From NCBI GenBank assembly GCA_963769115.1, contig CAVYKN010000003.1, positions 1-64,000 on the forward strand: DNA of 64,000 nt. Reading direction: 5' to 3'. The notes beneath the pieces were generated by a model. The model ran no database searches. It was not told where the DNA came from and saw only the letters and a list, made by a program, of their open reading frames with translations. The stretch comes from DASTFY01 sp963769115 (GTDB taxonomy: Bacteria > Actinomycetota > Acidimicrobiia > Acidimicrobiales > Ilumatobacteraceae). The stretch's first letter is position 1. The number at the start of each line of letters is the position of its first letter. The position numbers and the translations under genes are program-made. Below are positions 16,166 to 25,960 of this stretch, piece after piece.

Positions 16166-18919
16166 ATGGCCGTCACCCCTGGGCCTGGGCCCTCCGCCGA
16201 CCCGCCCGCGACTCCGGTGGCCGACGAGCCCCGCGCCGACCCGGCCACTGACGGCGACCCCACGGCTGACGGGGTGTCGGCCGCTGACGGGGCGCCGGTC
16301 GAGACGCCGTGGGACGCCGACGTGGTGCTCTCCGACGGAGGCACCGTCCATGTCCGCCCGGTCCACCCGTCCGACGTGGAGCGGTGGCGCCGATTCCACA
16401 CCGGGCTCAGCAGCGAGTCGGTCTACTACCGCTACTTCTCCCCGAAGCCCCGGATCAGCGCCGCCGAGCTGACCCGCTTCACCACGGTCGACATGGCCGA
16501 CCGGGCCGCTCTCGTGGCCATGCTCGGCGACGACATCATCGCCGACGCCCGCTACGACCGCTGGCACGGCAAGGACGAGGCCGAGGTGGCATTCGTGGTG
16601 GCCGACGAGCACCACGGCCGAGGCATCAGCACCCTGCTGCTGGAGCACCTGGCGGCCATCGCCCGTCTGAACGGCATCGTCCGCTTCACCGCCGAGGTGC
16701 TGGCCGACAACCGGCCCATGCTGGCCGTCTTCGCCAAGGCGGGCTGGCCGATGAGCCGTGAGCTCGACAGCGGGATCATCGACGTGGTGTTCGACATCGT
16801 GCCCACGCCCGACTACCTGAACACCGTCGAGCGGCGCGAGCAGCGGGCGGAGAGCCGTTCGATGGCCCGCCTGTTGCGCCCCCGATCGGTGGCGGTCGTG
16901 GGCGCCTCCGACAAGGTGTCCTCTGTCGGGTGGGTGCTGATGCAGAACCTCATGGGCAGCGGCTTCCCCGGGCCGATCTACGCCGTCAACCCCGCTCATC
17001 GGCAGGTGGCCAACATGCCGTGCCACCCGAACCTGCAGGCCATCCCGGACGACGTGCATCTCGCTCTCGTCGCCGTGCCACCGGACCAGGTGGAGGCCGT
17101 GGTCGACGACGCCATCGCCAAGAACGTGCGCGGTCTGATCATCGTGACGTCCGACCTGCCCGAGCCGGGCGACGGCGGTGTCCCGTTCGCGCGTCGCCTG
17201 GTGACCCGGGCGCGTGGGAACGGGATGCGCATCATCGGGCCGGCCAGCATGGGCATCCTCTCCACGTCCGGTGACGTGCCGCTGCGGGCCGTGCTGGCCC
17301 CGACGACAGTGCGGCAGGGCGGCGTCTCGATCTCGCTGCAGTCCGGACCGCTCGGGATCGGCCTGCTGGAGCTGGCCTCCCGCCTCGGGATCGGGCTCGC
17401 CACCTTCGTCTCCCTCGGTGACCGGGCCGACGTGAGCGGCAACGACCTCCTGCAGTACTGGGAGGACGATCCGGCCACGAAGGTGGTCCTCCTGTACACC
17501 GAGACGTTCGGCAACCCGCGCAAGTTCGCGCGGATCGCCCGGCGGCTCACCCGGTCCAAGCCGGTCGTGGCGGTGCGGGCGGGCGGATCCGCCGACCCCA
17601 CCACCGAGGCGCTGTACGAGCAGGCCGGGGTCATCAGGGTGCGGACGGTGCGGGAGCTGTTCGACACCGCCCGCGTGCTCGACGGGCCACCGCTGCCGCG
17701 CGGCGACCGGGTCGTGGTGGTGTCCAACGCGGCCAGCCCCGCACTCCTGGCCCTCGACGCGGCGCGAGTGGAAGGCCTGCGTCCGGCCGAGCTCGGTGTC
17801 GACACCGTGAACGAGGTGCTGCAGGCGCTGCCCGTCGGCGCCAGCCTGGCGGGAGGCGTGGTCCAGCTCACCCACCGGGCCATGCCGGCCGACTACGCCC
17901 ACGCGGTCGAGCAGCTGGAGGCCTCACCCGACGTGGACGCGCTGGTCGTCATCTTCGCCCCACCGATGCCCGACCTCGTGGCCCTCCCTGTCGACGCGCT
18001 CGTCGAGATCGAGCGCTCCCTGACCAAGCCGGTCGTCGCCGTGATGGTCGGCATGGACGACGGGCCGTTGGCGCCGGGCTCGCGGGTGCCGGTCTTCGCG
18101 TTCCCCGAGCCGGCCGTCGGGGCGCTCGGACGCATCGTTCGCTGGGTGCGTCGCCAGGCCGAGGTGCCGGCCGGGGAGATGCGCCGTCCCGACGGACTCG
18201 ACGTCGAAGCCGCCCGCACCGTCATCGGACGCGCCCTCGCGGCGCGGCCGACGGGGACGATGCTGCCACTGTCAGAGGCCGAGGCGCTGCTGCGCGCCTA
18301 CGGGGTCTCGGTGTCCGCAGGGCGGGCGGTGGCTTCGGTGCAGGCGGCGGCCGCGGCTGCCGTTGAGCTCGGGTTCCCGGTGGCGCTCAAGGCGGCGGGG
18401 ATCGTCCGCCGTGGTCGCAGCGAACGGGCCGGTGTCGCGCTCGACCTGCACGACGCCTCGGAGGTGCAGCGCGCCTGGGAGGGGATGGAGGAGGAGCTGG
18501 GTCCCGCCGCGCTCGTGGAGGTCGTCGTGCAGGCGATGGCCCCGCCCGGCGCCGAGCTGCGGGTCGCCGTCGAGCTGCACCCGGCGCTCGGACCGGTCGT
18601 CACCTTCGGGCTGGGCGGCGTCCTGGCCGACGCCATCGGTGACCGAGTCCCCCGGCTGGTGCCGTTCGCGCCCGGCGAGGCGGCCGCCGCGGTCGCAGCG
18701 TCGAGGGCCCACCGGGCGATCGGGGGCGACGAGCGGGCCGTGAGTGGTGTGATCGACATGCTCGAGCGGGTGGCGTGTCTCGTCGACGACCACCCGGAGC
18801 TGGACACCCTCGTCATCAACCCGGCCCTGGCGTCGACGGACGGGGCCTGGGTGGTCGACGTGACCGCGCACGTCCGGCCTGCTCCCGCCACCGTCGACCC
18901 CGTGCGTCGGCTCGTTTAA
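16166..18919 (+). CDS. Fused GNAT acetyltransferase / NDP-forming acyl-CoA synthetase-like protein
   Basis: A 917-residue protein with an N-terminal GNAT domain (about residues 45-220; acetyl-CoA loop EHHGRGISTLLLEHL). An acetyl-CoA synthetase (ADP-forming)-like part follows: a CoA-binding Rossmann domain (LLRPRSVAVVGASDKVSSVG), a succinyl-CoA-ligase-like flavodoxin domain and a C-terminal ATP-grasp segment (LSEAEALLRAYGVSV onward). GNAT at the N-terminus is the arrangement of Streptomyces lividans PatA, a protein lysine acetyltransferase; the synthetase half usually only senses acetyl-CoA. The ATG at 16166 is chosen over a longer in-frame extension with no family similarity. It lies 10 bases before lutA and is probably operonic. 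Confidence 0.88.
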   Translation: MAVTPGPGPSADPPATPVADEPRADPATDGDPTADGVSAADGAPVETPWDADVVLSDGGTVHVRPVHPSDVERWRRFHTGLSSESVYYRYFSPKPRISAAELTRFTTVDMADRAALVAMLGDDIIADARYDRWHGKDEAEVAFVVADEHHGRGISTLLLEHLAAIARLNGIVRFTAEVLADNRPMLAVFAKAGWPMSRELDSGIIDVVFDIVPTPDYLNTVERREQRAESRSMARLLRPRSVAVVGASDKVSSVGWVLMQNLMGSGFPGPIYAVNPAHRQVANMPCHPNLQAIPDDVHLALVAVPPDQVEAVVDDAIAKNVRGLIIVTSDLPEPGDGGVPFARRLVTRARGNGMRIIGPASMGILSTSGDVPLRAVLAPTTVRQGGVSISLQSGPLGIGLLELASRLGIGLATFVSLGDRADVSGNDLLQYWEDDPATKVVLLYTETFGNPRKFARIARRLTRSKPVVAVRAGGSADPTTEALYEQAGVIRVRTVRELFDTARVLDGPPLPRGDRVVVVSNAASPALLALDAARVEGLRPAELGVDTVNEVLQALPVGASLAGGVVQLTHRAMPADYAHAVEQLEASPDVDALVVIFAPPMPDLVALPVDALVEIERSLTKPVVAVMVGMDDGPLAPGSRVPVFAFPEPAVGALGRIVRWVRRQAEVPAGEMRRPDGLDVEAARTVIGRALAARPTGTMLPLSEAEALLRAYGVSVSAGRAVASVQAAAAAAVELGFPVALKAAGIVRRGRSERAGVALDLHDASEVQRAWEGMEEELGPAALVEVVVQAMAPPGAELRVAVELHPALGPVVTFGLGGVLADAIGDRVPRLVPFAPGEAAAAVAASRAHRAIGGDERAVSGVIDMLERVACLVDDHPELDTLVINPALASTDGAWVVDVTAHVRPAPATVDPVRRLV

Positions 18920-18929
18920 CGTCGCCGTC

Positions 18930-19652
18930 GTGCCCGAGCCTCGCGCCGTCGTCCTCCCGACCTGCCTGGTCGAGCAACTGCGCCCGTCGCTCGCCCGCGA
19001 CTGCGTCGCCCTGGTGACCGCGGCCGACGGCGTCGCCCCGGACCTGGCCGGAGGCGCGACGTGCTGTGGCCAGCCGGCGTGGAACGCCGGGTTCGCGGCG
19101 GCCGCTCGCCGCGTGGCCCGCCGGACGCTGCGGGCGTTGCGCCGTTCGGACGGACCCGTCGTCGTGCCATCGGGTTCGTGCGCCACGATGATGAGCCACC
19201 ACTGGCCGGAGCTGTTCGCCGGCACCGCGGACGAGGGCAGCGCTCGCGCCGTGGCGGCGCGCGTGGTCGAGCTGTCGATCTACCTCGACGGGCGGGATGG
19301 CGGGCGCGCCGACAGCCCGCCAGCGGGCGCGGTGACCGTGCACGACAGCTGCCACGGCCTGCGGGAGCTGGGCGTGAAGGACCAGCCTCGTCGCCTTCTC
19401 GCCGACGCGGGGATCGAGGTCACCGAGACCGCAGGGGCCGAGCGCTGCTGTGGGTTCGGGGGGACCTTCTGCGTGAAGCTCCCGGCCGTCTCCGTGGCGA
19501 TGGCGGACGACAAGCTCGACGAGTGGTCGGAGGCCGGCGTGACCACGGTGGTCGGGGGCGACCTGTCCTGCCTCGTCCACCTCGAGGGTCGGGCCCGGCG
19601 GCGTTCGCTGCCCATGGTGTTCCGCCACCTGGCCGAAGTGCTGCGGCCGTGA
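18930..19652 (+). CDS. lutA: L-lactate oxidation complex protein LutA
   Basis: A 240-residue (Fe-S)-binding subunit of the LutABC iron-sulfur L-lactate dehydrogenase. Two CCG-type cysteine motifs are visible: GGATCCGQPAWNAGF and ERCCGFGGTFCVK. The regions VLPTCLVEQLRP and HDSCHGLRELG supply further cysteines. The start is GTG 18930. The stop overlaps the lutB start as GTGA, implying coupled translation. Confidence 0.93.
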   Translation: MPEPRAVVLPTCLVEQLRPSLARDCVALVTAADGVAPDLAGGATCCGQPAWNAGFAAAARRVARRTLRALRRSDGPVVVPSGSCATMMSHHWPELFAGTADEGSARAVAARVVELSIYLDGRDGGRADSPPAGAVTVHDSCHGLRELGVKDQPRRLLADAGIEVTETAGAERCCGFGGTFCVKLPAVSVAMADDKLDEWSEAGVTTVVGGDLSCLVHLEGRARRRSLPMVFRHLAEVLRP

Positions 19653-21014
19653 CCGCGGTGGAGACCGCGCCGGTCTCGTTCCTCTCCCGGGCCGAGCGCG
19701 ACATGCGGGATGAGCGCCTCCGCGCCGCGGTCCGCAACGCCACCACGCTGATGGCGGGGAGTCGCGGGCTGGCGCTGGACGGGCTGGCGGATCCGGATGC
19801 GCTGCGCACGGCCGCCCGCACCCTGCGGGCCGGCGTGCTGGCGGAACTGCCCGCCGTCCTCGACGAGTGGTCGACGCGCCTCGAGGCCCTCGGCGGTCAC
19901 GTCCACTGGGCCGCCGACGGCGCCGAAGCCACCGCCATCGTCAGGGAGCTCGTCGGCCGGCACGGAACCCCGCTCGTGGCCAAGGGCAAGTCGATGGCCA
20001 GCGAGGAGATCCACCTCAACGAGGTGCTCGAGGCCGACGGCTGCCAGGTGATCGAGACGGACCTGGGCGAGTTCATCATCCAGCTGGCCAAGGAGACGCC
20101 CTCGCACATCATCGCTCCGGCCATCCACCACGACCGCTACACCGTCGCCGATCTGTTCACCGAGGACGCGGGGCGGCCGGTGGAGGCCGACATCACGGCC
20201 GAGGCCAGCTACGCGCAGGCGCGGTTGCGGGCCAGCTTCCTGGCGGCCGGGGTGGGGCTGTCCGGTGTCAACTTCGCGGTCGCCGAGACCGGCTCGATCT
20301 GCCTGGTCGAGAACGAGGGCAACGGGCGTATGTGCACGTCCGTGCCCGACGTCCACATCGCCATCATGGGCATGGAGCGGATCGTGCGGGACTGGTCCGA
20401 GCTCGACCTCATGCTCGGTCTGCTGGCCCGGTCGGCCACCGGCCAGGCATTGTCCGTCTACACCAACATCATCACCGGGCCCCGGAGGGAGGGGGACGTC
20501 GACGGCCCGCGCGAGGTGCACGTCGTCGTGCTCGACAACGGACGGTCCCGCGTGCTCGGCACCAAGTTCCAGGAGGCGCTCCACTGCATCCGCTGCGGGG
20601 CCTGCCTCAACGTGTGCCCCGTCTACCGGCAGGTGGGCGGTCACGCCTACGGCTCGGTCTACGCCGGACCGATCGGCGCGGTGCTGACGCCGCTGCTGCG
20701 GCCCGACGACCACAGTGCCCGCGAGCTGGCCGAGGCGTCCACGCTCTGCGGCGCGTGCTGGGAGGCCTGTCCGGTCCGCATCCCGCTGCACGACCTGCTG
20801 CTCGATCTGCGCCAGCGCGACGCGGCCCTGGACGCTGGTTGGGTGCGGCGCGGTGGGGTTCAGCGCGTGGTCATGGGCCTGGAGCACCCGGGCCGGCTTC
20901 GCCATCACGTCGGCGGCCGGCCGGGTGGCCCGCGGCGTGGCCCGCCGGCCGGCGATCGGGCGACGGCTGCCGGGTTGGGCCGGGGCCTGGGGCCGGGACC
21001 GGGAGGTGCCGTGA
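19649..21014 (+). CDS. lutB: L-lactate oxidation complex protein LutB (one frame change)
   Basis: Fe-S/LUD-domain subunit of the lactate oxidation complex. The LUD domain (AKGKSMASEEIHLNEVL; FAVAETGSICLVENEGNGRM) precedes two ferredoxin-type clusters (CIRCGACLNVCPVYRQVGG and CGACWEACPVRIPL). The frame changes by one extra base near 20850-20870, close to a GGGG run. Only the shifted frame gives the family's C-terminus (RLPGWAGAWGRDREVP) and a stop that overlaps the lutC GTG (GTGA). Joined length is about 454 residues. Confidence 0.9.
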
Positions 21015-21707
21015 CCGCGGCGAGCACAGCCAAGGCGACCTTCCTGGCCCGGCTGCGGACCGCCATCGGGCCAGGGGCGCCCGCCCCGGCGCGGCCGTTC
21101 GCTGCCGTGGACGGCCCGCCGGACGTCGTGCCGGCCTGGACCTCGCCCACGGCGCCGCTGGCCGACCGCTGGGCCGCGGCCTTCGAAGCCCTGGGCGGCC
21201 AGGTCCACCGGACCGGGCCCGAGGGTGTCGGCGCCGCCATCGCTGAAGCCACCGCCGGGCGCGGCCCGGTCCTCGTCGACGGACGCTTCGGCCGGCGAAT
21301 CGACCCAAGATCGCCTGACAGAGGAGCATCGACGGTCGAGGGCATCGCCGGACGAGCAGGCGTGGCTGGAATGGCCCGGCTGTGGGATCGAGGACGCGGC
21401 CACGGCCATGGTCGGCGTGGTCGAGGCCACGGCGGGCATCGCCGCCACCGGCACGATCGTGGTCGACAGCGACCGGACGGGTCGCCTGGTCAGCCTGTTG
21501 CCCCGGGTCGGCGTGTTCGTCCTGCGGGAGGCCGACATCGTGGCCCTGACCGGCGACGTCCTCCGCACCCACGCCGAGCGCTGGCCGGCCGGACCGCCCA
21601 CCAACGTCGTGCTCCTGACCGGGCCGTCCCGGTCGGGCGATATCGAGATGCGGCTCGTAGTGGGCGTCCACGGGCCCGGCGAGGTCCACGCCGTCCTGGT
21701 CGGCTAG
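21011..21707 (+). CDS. lutC: L-lactate oxidation complex protein LutC (one frame change)
   Basis: LUD-domain subunit that completes lutABC, about 231 residues after joining. The GTG start overlaps the lutB stop. The first frame runs to about VLVDGRF; one extra base near 21265-21290 then moves into the frame carrying the core of the family (AATGTIVVDSDRTGRLVSLL; PPTNVVLLTGPSRSGDIEMR; GVHGPGEVHAVLVG). No lactate permease is adjacent, so uptake must be encoded elsewhere. Confidence 0.88.
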
Positions 21708-21732
21708 CCCGACCCTCGGGTTGAGCGGGGGC

Positions 21733-22851
21733 TCAGGTGGCGCGGGGGTTGGGCTCCCGGGGGAGGCCGAGCGTGCGCTCACCGAGGATGTTGCGCATCA
21801 CGTTCGAGGTCCCACCCATGATCGTGTAGCCCGGCGCGTAGACCAGGCCCTGCACGAGCGGATCCCACAGCGTGGCCTCCGGGCCCAGCACCCGGGCCAC
21901 GAACTCCGCCACCTGCCACTCGTGCTCGGTGCAGAAGCACTTGGTGGCGGCGCTGAACCCTCCCGGCGCCTGGCCGAGCACCTCCCGCAGCACCAGCAGC
22001 CGGCCGAGGCGGTAGCCGGTCTCCAGGGTCGCGATCTCCTGGCGCACGAGCGGATCGGTCCGGTCGGCCCGCTCGAGCGCCTGCTCGTACAGGGCCCGGT
22101 TGGAGACCAGCCGGTCGATGCCGCCCCGTTCGTGCTCGAGCTGCCGCATGGTCTGCTTGAACGCCGCGCCCTCGACGCCGACGAGGTTGCTCGCCGGCAC
22201 CCGGACGTCGGTGTAGAAGACCTCGCAGAAGTGCCGGTTGGTCGTCATGTCCTGGATGGGCCGGACCTCGATGCCCGGCGTGTCCATGGGCACGATGACC
22301 TCGCTGATGCCGGCGTGGGGCGGGCCCTCGGTCGACGTGCGGCAGATCAGGTAGCAGTAGTCGGCGACCTCGCCGAAGCTGGTCCAGATCTTCTGGCCGT
22401 TGATCACGAAGTCGTCGCCGTCCCGCACGGCCCGGGTCTTCAGCGCGGCAAGGTCGGAGCCCGCCTCGGGCTCGCTCATGCCGATGCACCAGGTGGTCTC
22501 GCCCGACAGGATGCGGGGCAGGAACTCCCCGACCTGCTCGGGGGTGCCGTAGGTGATGAGCGTGGGACCCATCTGACGGTCGGCGAACCAGGAGGCGGCG
22601 ATCGGAGCGCCGGCAGCGATCATCTCCTCGGCCACGATCAGCCGCTCGATGGGCGGCCGCCCGCCGCCCCCGTGCTCCACGGGCCACGTCATCCCGATCC
22701 AGCCGTGCGCCGCCAGCTCCCGCGAGAACTCGCGGGAGAAGCCGTTGATCCACGCGTCGTTGTGGCGGCCGTAGCGGGCCACCGCCTCCTCGGCCACCTT
22801 GCGGGCCCGGGCCCGCAGCTCGACCTGCTCGGAGGTCCACGAGAAGTCCAC
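21733..22851 (-). CDS. Acyl-CoA dehydrogenase
   Basis: A 372-residue FAD-dependent acyl-CoA dehydrogenase. The N-terminal helical domain contains WIGMTWPVEHGGGG, the flavin/substrate region is CIGMSEPEAGSDLAALKT with GQKIWTSFGEVADY, and the C-terminus ends in MGGTSNVMRNILGERTLGLP. That MGGTSNVMRNILGER tail resembles actinobacterial FadE-type enzymes acting on branched or sterol-derived chains. I prefer GTG 22851 (VDFSWTSEQ), since longer in-frame starts add a segment unlike the family. It is convergent with lutC and divergent from the ABC-F gene. Confidence 0.92.
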   Translation of the reverse strand: MDFSWTSEQVELRARARKVAEEAVARYGRHNDAWINGFSREFSRELAAHGWIGMTWPVEHGGGGRPPIERLIVAEEMIAAGAPIAASWFADRQMGPTLITYGTPEQVGEFLPRILSGETTWCIGMSEPEAGSDLAALKTRAVRDGDDFVINGQKIWTSFGEVADYCYLICRTSTEGPPHAGISEVIVPMDTPGIEVRPIQDMTTNRHFCEVFYTDVRVPASNLVGVEGAAFKQTMRQLEHERGGIDRLVSNRALYEQALERADRTDPLVRQEIATLETGYRLGRLLVLREVLGQAPGGFSAATKCFCTEHEWQVAEFVARVLGPEATLWDPLVQGLVYAPGYTIMGGTSNVMRNILGERTLGLPREPNPRAT

Positions 22852-22940
22852 GGGCCGATGGTACGGGCCGCCGCTACCCTTGGGCACGTGACGAGCTGAG
22901 CCCGGACCCACCCTGTCCGCCCCGGATCGATCGGAGCCCC

Positions 22941-24626
22941 GTGCCTGCTTCTCTCGTCGCCCGCGACCTGGCCGTCACCATCGGCCGTGTCACCGTCCTC
23001 GACGGCGTCAGCCTCACCGTCGCGCCCGGTCACCGCTACGGGCTCATCGGCCCGAACGGCGTCGGCAAGTCCACCCTGCTGCGGGTGCTGGCCGGCGTGC
23101 TGCGACCCGACCGGGGCTCGGTGGTGCGTCAGCCCCCTCGGGCCACGGTCGGCCTCCTCGACCAGGAGCCGGAGCGCCGTGACGGCGAGACCGTCGGCTC
23201 CTTCCTCGCCCGGCGCACCGGCGTCGCCGTGGCCACGGCCGAGCTGGAAGCGGCCACGGTCGCCTTGGCCGCGACCGGGCCGACCGGCCCCAACGGCGAC
23301 GCGCCCGCCGAGCCAGCGCGCGCCACCGCCGAGCGCTACGACACTGCGCTGCACCGGTGGCTGGCCCTGGGCGCGGCCGACCACGAGGTACGCGCGGAGG
23401 CGGTGCTGGCCTCGCTCGGGCTCGCTCCCACCATCGTCGACCAGCCCATGACCACGCTGTCGGGTGGCCAGGCGGCCAAGGCCTCCCTGGCCTCCCTCCT
23501 CCTCGCCGGGCACGACGTCGTGCTCCTCGACGAGCCGACCAACGATCTCGACCTCGCCGGCCTCGACCGGTTGGAGGCCTGGGTGCTGGAGCAGGAGCGG
23601 GCGCTGGTCCTCGTGAGCCACGACCGCGCCTTCCTCGAGCGCACCGTCACCGACGTGGTCGAGCTGGACGAGCACACGAGACGAGCGACGACGTTCGGCG
23701 GGGGTTGGCTCGCCTACCAGGAGGAGAAGGCCACCGCCCGCCGCCACGCCCAGGAGGCGTACGACGAGTACACGACCCAGCGCGATGCGCTGGCCGGCCG
23801 GGCCCGCCGGGAGCGTCAGTGGTCGACGACGGGCTACAACCGGGCCAAGCGCCAGCCGTCCGACAACGACAAGAACATCCGCCACTTCCGGATGGAGGCC
23901 AGCGAGAACCTGGCCGCCAAGGCCCGGCGGACGGAGCAGGCCATGGCCCGACTCGAGGTGGTCGACAAGCCGTGGGAACCGTGGGACCTCCGGTTCTCCA
24001 TCAACCAGGCCGAGCGGGGCGGAGAGCGCGTGGCCGCGCTCGACGGCGCGGTCGTCCGGCGGGGCGACTTCGTCCTCGGTCCGATCGACGTGGCGATCGG
24101 GCGCGCCGAGCGGGTCGGCATCGTGGGCGCCAACGGCAGCGGCAAGACGACGCTCCTGGACGCGCTGCTCGGCCGGGCGGAGCTGACGGCGGGCGAGCGC
24201 TTCCTCGGTCCCGGTGTCGTGGTCGGCGAGGTCGAGCAGGCCCGCCGGCGGCTGGACACCGGCCGCACGCTGCTCGACGCCGTGCTGGCCGCCACCGGCA
24301 CCACGGTCTCCGAGGCCCGCAGCCTGCTGGCCAAGTTCGGGCTCGGCGCCGAGGACGTGGGGCGCTCCTCGGCCACGCTCTCGGCCGGTGAGCGCACCCG
24401 GGCCATCCTCGCCCTGCTGATGGCCCAGGGCGTCAACTGCCTCGTCCTCGACGAGCCGACCAACCACCTCGACCTGGCGGCTATCGAGCAGCTCGAGCAG
24501 GCCGTCGCCGGCTTCCCCGGCACGCTGCTGCTCGTCACGCACGACCGCCGGCTGCTGGAGGCCGTTGCCCTCACCCGCGTCCTGCGGCTCGAAGAAGGCC
24601 GGCTCGTCGGGGACGAGGCCACCTAG
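22941..24626 (+). CDS. ABC-F family ATP-binding protein
   Basis: A 561-residue soluble protein with two ABC ATPase domains and no membrane segment. Domain 1 has Walker A GPNGVGKST, signature LSGGQ and Walker B VVLLDEPTNDLDL. Domain 2 has GANGSGKTT, LSAGERTR and CLVLDEPTNHLDL. The interdomain linker (residues about 255-345) is charged and helical, as in ABC-F factors that act at the ribosomal E site. Roles in the family range from translation control to ribosome protection against antibiotics; which applies cannot be read from sequence. The start is GTG 22941. Confidence 0.93.
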   Translation: MPASLVARDLAVTIGRVTVLDGVSLTVAPGHRYGLIGPNGVGKSTLLRVLAGVLRPDRGSVVRQPPRATVGLLDQEPERRDGETVGSFLARRTGVAVATAELEAATVALAATGPTGPNGDAPAEPARATAERYDTALHRWLALGAADHEVRAEAVLASLGLAPTIVDQPMTTLSGGQAAKASLASLLLAGHDVVLLDEPTNDLDLAGLDRLEAWVLEQERALVLVSHDRAFLERTVTDVVELDEHTRRATTFGGGWLAYQEEKATARRHAQEAYDEYTTQRDALAGRARRERQWSTTGYNRAKRQPSDNDKNIRHFRMEASENLAAKARRTEQAMARLEVVDKPWEPWDLRFSINQAERGGERVAALDGAVVRRGDFVLGPIDVAIGRAERVGIVGANGSGKTTLLDALLGRAELTAGERFLGPGVVVGEVEQARRRLDTGRTLLDAVLAATGTTVSEARSLLAKFGLGAEDVGRSSATLSAGERTRAILALLMAQGVNCLVLDEPTNHLDLAAIEQLEQAVAGFPGTLLLVTHDRRLLEAVALTRVLRLEEGRLVGDEAT

Positions 24627-24644
24627 CTCGACGGGCTACCGTCC

Positions 24645-24661
24645 ACAAGTCCGATACAAGT
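24645..24661 (+). promoter_or_regulatory. ACAAGT-N2-GATACAAGT motif upstream of icd
   Basis: ACAAGTCCGATACAAGT, a direct repeat of ACAAGT with an 11-base period, ends 19 bases before the icd start codon. The same motif with identical spacing (ACAAGTATGATACAAGT) lies at 51885-51901 between acn and a gntR gene. Operator for that regulator is the proposed role. Confidence 0.5.
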
Positions 24662-24680
24662 CGCCCCCGGAGTCCCGCCC

Positions 24681-25895
24681 ATGACGAAGATCAAGGTCCA
24701 GAACCCCGTCGTCGAGCTCGACGGTGACGAGATGACGCGCATCATCTGGCAGTTCATCAAGGACCGCTTGATCCTCCCGTACCTGGACGTGGACCTTCTC
24801 TACTTCGATCTCGGTGTCGAGCACCGCGACGCCACCGAGGACCAGGTCACCGTCGACGCCGCCAACGCCATCAAGGAGCACGGCGTGGGCGTCAAGTGCG
24901 CCACCATCACGCCCGACGAGGCCCGGGTCGAGGAGTTCGGCCTCAAGCAGATGTGGAGGTCGCCCAACGGGACCATCCGCAACATCCTCGGCGGCGTCGT
25001 CTTTCGCGAGCCGATCATCTGCTCCAACATCCCCCGGCTCGTCCCGGGCTGGACGAAGCCGATCGTCATCGGCCGTCACGCCCACGGTGACCAGTACCGG
25101 GCGTCGGACTTCCGGGTGCCGGGGCCCGGGACGGTCACCATCTCTTGGACGCCGGACGACGGTGGCGAGCCCATCGAGATGCAGGTGGCCAAGTTCACCG
25201 GTGGAGGGGTCGCCCTCGGCATGTACAACTTCGACGACTCGATCCGGGACTTCGCGCGCGCCTGCCTCAACTACGGCTTGAAGCGTGACTACCCGGTCTA
25301 CCTGTCGACGAAGAACACGATCCTGAAGGCGTACGACGGACGGTTCAAGGATCTCTTCCAGGAGGTGTTCGAGGCCGAGTTCAAGACGGACTTCGACGCC
25401 AAGGGCCTCACCTACGAGCACCGCCTCATCGACGACATGGTGGCGGCCGCCCTCAAGTGGGAGGGCGGGTACCTGTGGGCCTGCAAGAACTACGACGGCG
25501 ACGTGCAGTCGGACACCGTTGCCCAGGGGTTCGGCTCGTTGGGGCTGATGACGAGCGTGCTCATGACGCCGGACGGCCGCACGGTGGAGGCCGAGGCCGC
25601 GCACGGCACGGTCACCCGCCACTTCCGCGCCCATCAGCGGGGGGAAGCGACGTCCACCAACCCGATCGCGTCGATCTTCGCTTGGACCCGGGGCCTGGCC
25701 CACCGGGGCGTGCTCGACGGGACGCCGGGGGTGACGGCCTTCGCCGACACGCTGGAGGCCGTCTGCGTGGACACCGTCGAGTCGGGGGAGATGACCAAGG
25801 ACCTGGCCATCCTCATCGGCAAGGACCAGCCATGGCTCACCACGGAGCAGTTCCTGGCCGCGCTCGACGAGCGGCTGCAGGCGAAGATGTCGTGA
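24681..25895 (+). CDS. icd: NADP-dependent isocitrate dehydrogenase (dimeric)
   Basis: Oxidative decarboxylation of isocitrate to 2-oxoglutarate with NADP+. The 404-residue length and sequence (VELDGDEMTRIIWQFIK; SPNGTIRNILGG; NYDGDVQSDTVAQGFGSLG; EAAHGTVTRHFRAHQRG) match the homodimeric, eukaryote-like class rather than the E. coli type or the large monomeric actinobacterial type. Acn (49582) and citrate synthase (30298) are in the same window but not adjacent. Confidence 0.96.
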   Translation: MTKIKVQNPVVELDGDEMTRIIWQFIKDRLILPYLDVDLLYFDLGVEHRDATEDQVTVDAANAIKEHGVGVKCATITPDEARVEEFGLKQMWRSPNGTIRNILGGVVFREPIICSNIPRLVPGWTKPIVIGRHAHGDQYRASDFRVPGPGTVTISWTPDDGGEPIEMQVAKFTGGGVALGMYNFDDSIRDFARACLNYGLKRDYPVYLSTKNTILKAYDGRFKDLFQEVFEAEFKTDFDAKGLTYEHRLIDDMVAAALKWEGGYLWACKNYDGDVQSDTVAQGFGSLGLMTSVLMTPDGRTVEAEAAHGTVTRHFRAHQRGEATSTNPIASIFAWTRGLAHRGVLDGTPGVTAFADTLEAVCVDTVESGEMTKDLAILIGKDQPWLTTEQFLAALDERLQAKMS

Positions 25896-25960
25896 GCATG
25901 GTCGTCACGCCGGGGTGACCCCATGAGTCGCCGCGTGAGTCGCCGTCGGGTGGCTCGGAG

